NCBI GenBank assembly: GCA_018398765.1
Contig: JAHBMJ010003349.1
Coordinates: 1-11,326, forward strand
Direction of reading: 5' to 3'
DNA from: Chromera velia
Taxonomy: Eukaryota; Sar; Chromeraceae
Length of the DNA stretch: 11,326 nt
Part shown: one piece after another, positions 8,044-11,326 of the stretch
Layout: each line of letters begins with the position of its first letter
How positions within the stretch are numbered: the stretch's first letter is position 1
The notes under the pieces: model-generated
Database searches by the model: none
What the model was told of the DNA's origin: nothing
The model's input: only the letters and a program-made list of their open reading frames with translations
Position numbers and translations under genes: made by a program

Positions 8044-8233
8044 TCAACATGTATTTCTGCCGCATGACCACCCAGCCGTCTCCTGCATTTGGAAAACGTC
8101 AAACCCTTTGCTCCCTGCCCTATTGCTCGCTTCTGTCCCTAGGGACTGTGACCATCCCTCAACAACCTTTGTACCTCCCACATCTTGCTCTCTCCCCTGC
8201 CTATTCTGAAATTCTTTCTTTTCGTATTACGCA

Positions 8234-8267
8234 GCTAAAGGAGACACTGTGACAGTCCTCCTTTAGC
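8234..8267. repeat. Strong two-part hairpin
   Basis: GCTAAAGGAG at 8234-8243 pairs perfectly with CTCCTTTAGC at 8258-8267. Inside it, ACTG at 8246-8249 pairs with CAGT at 8253-8256 around TGA. The result is a 34-nt near-palindrome with only small internal bulges. It is unusually perfect for the surrounding decayed DNA. Its role is unknown. Confidence 0.7.
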
Positions 8268-8293
8268 GAGGAACCTCTCCCTTAGACCTTTGC

Positions 8294-8296
8294 CAC

Positions 8297-8342
<46 letters not shown>

Positions 8343-8368
8343 ACACATATACACATACACACACATAT
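8294..8368. repeat. (CA)n microsatellite with CATA interruptions
   Basis: About 75 bases of CA dinucleotides are interrupted by several TATA/ATAC units (for example at 8303-8307 and 8347-8357). Confidence 0.97.
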
Positions 8369-8815
8369 CCCTCCCAACTCCTCCTCATTCTTTCTTCACT
8401 ACCATATGCGGTGGTCGAGTCTTCTCAGTGCTCTGAGCTCTTCGGCCGACCAGACTCTTCCGTTTATTTTTGTAGGCGGGCCAATCAGTACTTGAAACCG
8501 TGCCTCCCTCTCTGCCCATTCCCTCTCCTCCTTTCTTTCCAGTGCAGTAAGACCTGAGGGGAGAACATGCAGGGACCATGCACACGTTGGTTCACTGACA
8601 GAGCACCACCTCTGACTCTCCCTTTCCCTCCAACTCTTTTCTCTCCCCCCGTTCCTTGCTTTGTTCTCTAGCGCTTCTTCCTTGCTCTAAACATCTCGTC
8701 AAGGACTTTTTAACCCCTAGGGTATTCGACTAGTTCAATTACGATTAAGATTTTATAGGTAAGATCATACAAAACATCTAATAAAAACATAGATTACATA
8801 AACATTTCAGGCTCA
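8369..8815. other. No recognisable gene; pyrimidine-rich then AT-rich
   Basis: Up to about 8690 the plus strand is rich in CT and CCCTC. After that it becomes AT-rich. The only open frame (8385-8585, minus) is short and domain-less. The AT-rich part from about 8700 to 8815 abuts the 3' tail of the LINE and is probably its insertion-site flank. Confidence 0.4.
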
Positions 8816-8852
8816 ATCATCATCATCATCATCATTATTATCATTATTATTA
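8816..8852 (-). repeat. LINE 3' terminal microsatellite (ATG/ATA/AAT triplets)
   Basis: On the plus strand this is (ATC)n running into ATT/ATC triplets. Read with the LINE it is AAT/ATA units turning into five or more ATG units just before the flank. It lies at the end expected for the LINE 3' terminus. Confidence 0.8.
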
Positions 8853-9180
8853 ATCGGTCTATAGGCCATCATGTAGTGCATGAGTCTAGGACAATGCTTT
8901 ATTGCCCCTTTGCCAGACCTGCATCATACAACGGGAGGGGGCTTCACTCTCGCAACTCTAAACACCCTGTATCTAGAAGATGCTTTCTAAATTGCTGATG
9001 CCGTTTCCCTTCTGTGGGAGGAGTGCGACAACTGCAACAGAGACTCTCAGGCAGTAGAGGCAGACAGGAAGACCGGTGGAGAGGGGGGACGGGAGATGTA
9101 CGTGGGAGATGGAAAAAGAACATTCAAAGGTGAGACGGGAAGAGAGGTAAGTAACCATCACATGCATTGAATCGCAGGCC
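8853..9180 (-). other. LINE 3' UTR
   Basis: This region lies between the ORF stop and the triplet tail and has no coding frame of note. AATAAA on the minus strand at 8903-8898 sits about 46 bases before the tail. It may act as a polyadenylation signal, or it may be chance. Confidence 0.7.
8898..8903 (-). promoter_or_regulatory. Possible polyadenylation signal AATAAA
   Basis: The canonical hexamer in LINE orientation, 46 bases upstream of the element's terminal repeat. The support is motif and position only. Confidence 0.4.
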
Positions 9181-11326
9181 TTACGATGGAGGGCGCAGAC
9201 AGATGTTTCGCAAGAGTTGCAGAGCCGGTATGGGTGAGTGTCTGAGTGCCAGGGTGATCTTCATTCGTGCCAATAATTCGCTTTGCGTGGCGTGTTTTAG
9301 AGGCGTAGAGTCTATCGATAGCAACCACTTTCTCTCTCTTTCTTGGGCTCTGTCTAATTTGGCTTCAATTTCGGCTACAATTGCATTCAGAGCCTCTCGA
9401 TCTGCTCTTATTTCTGTGCATTCAGTCAGCCGGTACAGTAGATCGTCTGCTTTGCCCCCGCATGCAGGGCAAACCGCGTCTTCCAGCCCTCTGTATGGTG
9501 CATGGGGGCGACCACCAAGCAACATATACAGCAAGGCTGAAAAAGGGCCTGAGGACCAGATCGCAGCGCGAGGGAGGGAAACGAAACGGGGGGACGAAGG
9601 GGATGAAGGAAAAGTAGAGGAAAGGAAGAGGAGAGACGAACGTTGGGCAGTAGGATAAGACGTTTGGAACACATTCGCTCTGATACCTCTGCCAAACTGC
9701 AAAACCGCCCCCCGTGAAGCGGCCCTTTCTAGACAACCATCAATCCATTTATCAACTTCCCGGTTGATCACTGCTCTTAAGAGAAGGAGACAGCCAACCT
9801 TGATGGCTTTTTTTCTTCTTCTGATGGTTAGATTGACAGTCACAAACTCTTCCAATCCGGTCCACCCAATCAATTTTTGTGCGTGCATCATAGAAGAAGG
9901 ACAATCACCATTTATTAAAGCCGACCAAGCACCCGCGGGCATCTTGAGGTCAATATATTTTAAGTTAGTCAAATACCCAGCAAGTCTCATCGACACATGC
10001 ACACATGCAGGAAGTAGATCGACAGCACACAGAGTAGGTACACGGAAAGAGGAGAGAGACAGATTCAAAGCCCAACGGACAAAGCGCAATTGAAGGACAT
10101 CTAATGTATCTATGTTTGACTTGCGGACAGGCAGACAGTCAAACGCGTATAGAGCAACAGGCAACCAGAAAGCGCATAAACATAAAATTTTTGCTGCGGG
10201 GGGCAGGCGACCTAAAAAGAGTGCTATGCTCTTTGCATGACCCATCCGTCTACTCACTATGCTAAGCCTTTCTTCTATTATCTCCCTTAAGTCTCCCCCT
10301 TCGAACAAAAGAACACCCAGATACTTATACAACCCCACTCTCTCGACTTCTTTTCCCCCAAACATAAGCCTGCCTTCAATTGCAGGGTAAGAGTCGGATA
10401 GACACATGATTTTCATCTTTTTTAAATTAACAGTGAGCCCTCTCTCTTCACAGAAAGAATTCAATTCATTCAAGCTGACCTGTAAGTCATATACGCTCTC
10501 AGCAATGAGGACAAGGTCATCGGCATAACCAAGGCTATCGCACTCAACCCCACCGAGCAGAACCTCTGCACGACCGGAAGCCTTCACTCTTTCATGCAGA
10601 TCATTGATGAAAATCAAGAAGAGAAGAGGGGAGAGAGGATCCCCTTGTTTCACCCCTTTCTCTTCCTTGAACATAAAAGGGCTGCCAGTGATGCTTCTGT
10701 ACACATTTGTATACATTGCCCGAATTATTTTAATATCAACTGCACTCACCCCCTGCTTGAGCAAAACTTCAAACAAAACATCCCTGGGCAAGGAGTCAAA
10801 GGCTTTGCTGAAGTCTACAAAGCATGCTAACAAGGGCTTCTTTCATTTCTTTGCCTTTTACATCAGCGCAGTAAGTGCCCCGATGGCTTCTCTTGTTCCT
10901 ACCCCTTGCTGAAAACCCAACTGCCTATGGTCAATCTTCACTTGCGATGTAAGACGGGCAGAGAGGAGTGAAAAAAAGAGTTTTGGTAAGAGTGAGACAA
11001 CATGAATCGGATGCCATTCACCAGGGTCGGGGGAAGGAGGCCCCTTTGGAACCGGACAGATTTTAATTACATTCCATTCATCTCGCCAAGCGGATGTCAA
11101 GTGAATTAAGTTCAAATGGATAAATAACAAAGCACGAGAAAGAGGCGAATATTGAAAGCAGAGGGAGAGGTGGTTGGGGGCGAGTCCGGACAACCCTGCA
11201 GCCTTTTCTTCCTTTGTGGACCGGAGGACCTTCCTTATTTCTTTTATGCAAAAATAAGGGCGAGACGGAGGGATTGGTGGGGGCAAAGGGGGAGAGTGAA
11301 TGCCAGAGGGAACCTGATGAAAATGG
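9181..11326 (-). pseudogene. LINE ORF2-like protein: reverse transcriptase plus C-terminal zinc-finger motif, two in-frame stops, partial
   Basis: The protein reverse-transcribes the LINE RNA at a nicked target. The frame is open from the right edge to TAA at 10858-10860. It is cut again by TGA at 10843-10845 and then runs 553 codons to TAA at 9181, all in one phase. Blocks seen in order are STKEEKAAGLSGLAPNHL, ICPVPKG, EWHPIHVVSLLPKLF and LGFQQGVGTREAI. The two stops come next. They are followed by CFVDFSKAFDSLP (first catalytic Asp, codon 10813-10815), GVKQGDPLSPLLF, YADDLVLIA (10516-10527), GLTVNLKKMKIM and YKYLGVLL. Near the C-terminus C-x2-C-x8-Y-x4-C (9471-9418) looks like the LINE CCHC motif with Tyr (9433-9435) in place of His. 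The catalytic Asp are intact. Changed conserved positions include HPI for RPI, GFQ for GFR and KMK for KTK. The endonuclease domain would lie beyond the window. Confidence 0.93.

Larger units (their letters stand above)
7590..8293. other. Non-coding region upstream (minus strand) of the DIRS-like pol
   Basis: A gag-like ORF would be expected here if the element were full length, but stops are dense in the pol phase immediately upstream (TAA and TAG within 7589-7606). No zinc-knuckle or other gag feature is visible. The element is therefore 5'-truncated, or its leader has decayed beyond recognition. The region holds a tRNA-like fragment, an imperfect duplication and a hairpin, listed separately. 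Confidence 0.5.
8816..11326 (-). mobile_element. Non-LTR (LINE-type) retrotransposon, 5' part outside the window
   Basis: The minus-strand order is a long RT-bearing ORF (11326 to 9181), a 3' UTR of about 330 bases with AATAAA, and a terminal microsatellite of ATG/ATA/AAT triplets (8852-8816). A short-repeat tail, rather than poly(A), is known for several non-LTR families. The open frame reaches the right edge, so the endonuclease region and the element's 5' end are not visible and no target-site duplication can be checked. The copy is damaged by two stop codons. I do not assign a clade, although the C-terminal CCHC-like motif is typical of several LINE clades. No RNase H domain was seen after the RT. 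Confidence 0.93.

Noticed and set aside
7910-8252. Two overlapping plus-strand frames
   Set aside because: They cover the imperfect duplication in different phases, and neither has a domain.
9167-9658. Plus-strand open frame of 163 codons
   Set aside because: It lies antisense to the well-supported LINE ORF and has no domain of its own.

Overview
This is a eukaryotic, repeat-rich window, and I see no intact host protein-coding gene in it. It is dominated by two decayed retrotransposons, both on the minus strand, set among simple repeats. The mix of a DIRS-type tyrosine-recombinase retrotransposon, a non-LTR (LINE-type) retrotransposon, long polypyrimidine and (CA)n tracts, and an N-marked homopolymer gap fits the nuclear genome of a protist, alga or invertebrate. 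I cannot name the species from the sequence.

Layout. Positions 1-620 are a polypyrimidine (CT-rich) satellite with a higher-order motif. Positions 620-960 are AT-rich with a 40-bp tandem duplication. From about 960 to 3125 I find only small repeats, including (TGC)8 and (AGAC)3. Positions 3130-3440 form a short CpG-rich block that ends in a 10-bp stem hairpin followed by six T.

From about 3740 to 7588 lies a DIRS-like element read right to left: reverse transcriptase (7588-6524), RNase H (6523-5806), an uncharacterised pol extension (5805-5425), a spacer, and a tyrosine recombinase (5171-4110), with a Gly-rich open frame after it. Seven internal stop codons, one frameshift and loss of both catalytic arginines of the recombinase show this copy is not autonomous. 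Its termini were not found.

Positions 7590-8815 hold a weak tRNA-like fragment, an imperfect ~93-bp duplication, a strong hairpin and a (CA)n tract. From 8816 to the right edge is a LINE: a 3' microsatellite tail, a 3' UTR with an AATAAA signal, and one long RT-containing ORF that runs out of the window. The ORF is interrupted by two stops, and its endonuclease end would lie beyond 11326.

The two elements are unrelated, but many of their lesions look like C:G to T:A transitions, often at former CpG sites. This suggests methylation-linked or RIP-like decay acting on repeats here. The most unusual content is the DIRS-type element and its damage pattern. I did not find a convincing new system beyond that.
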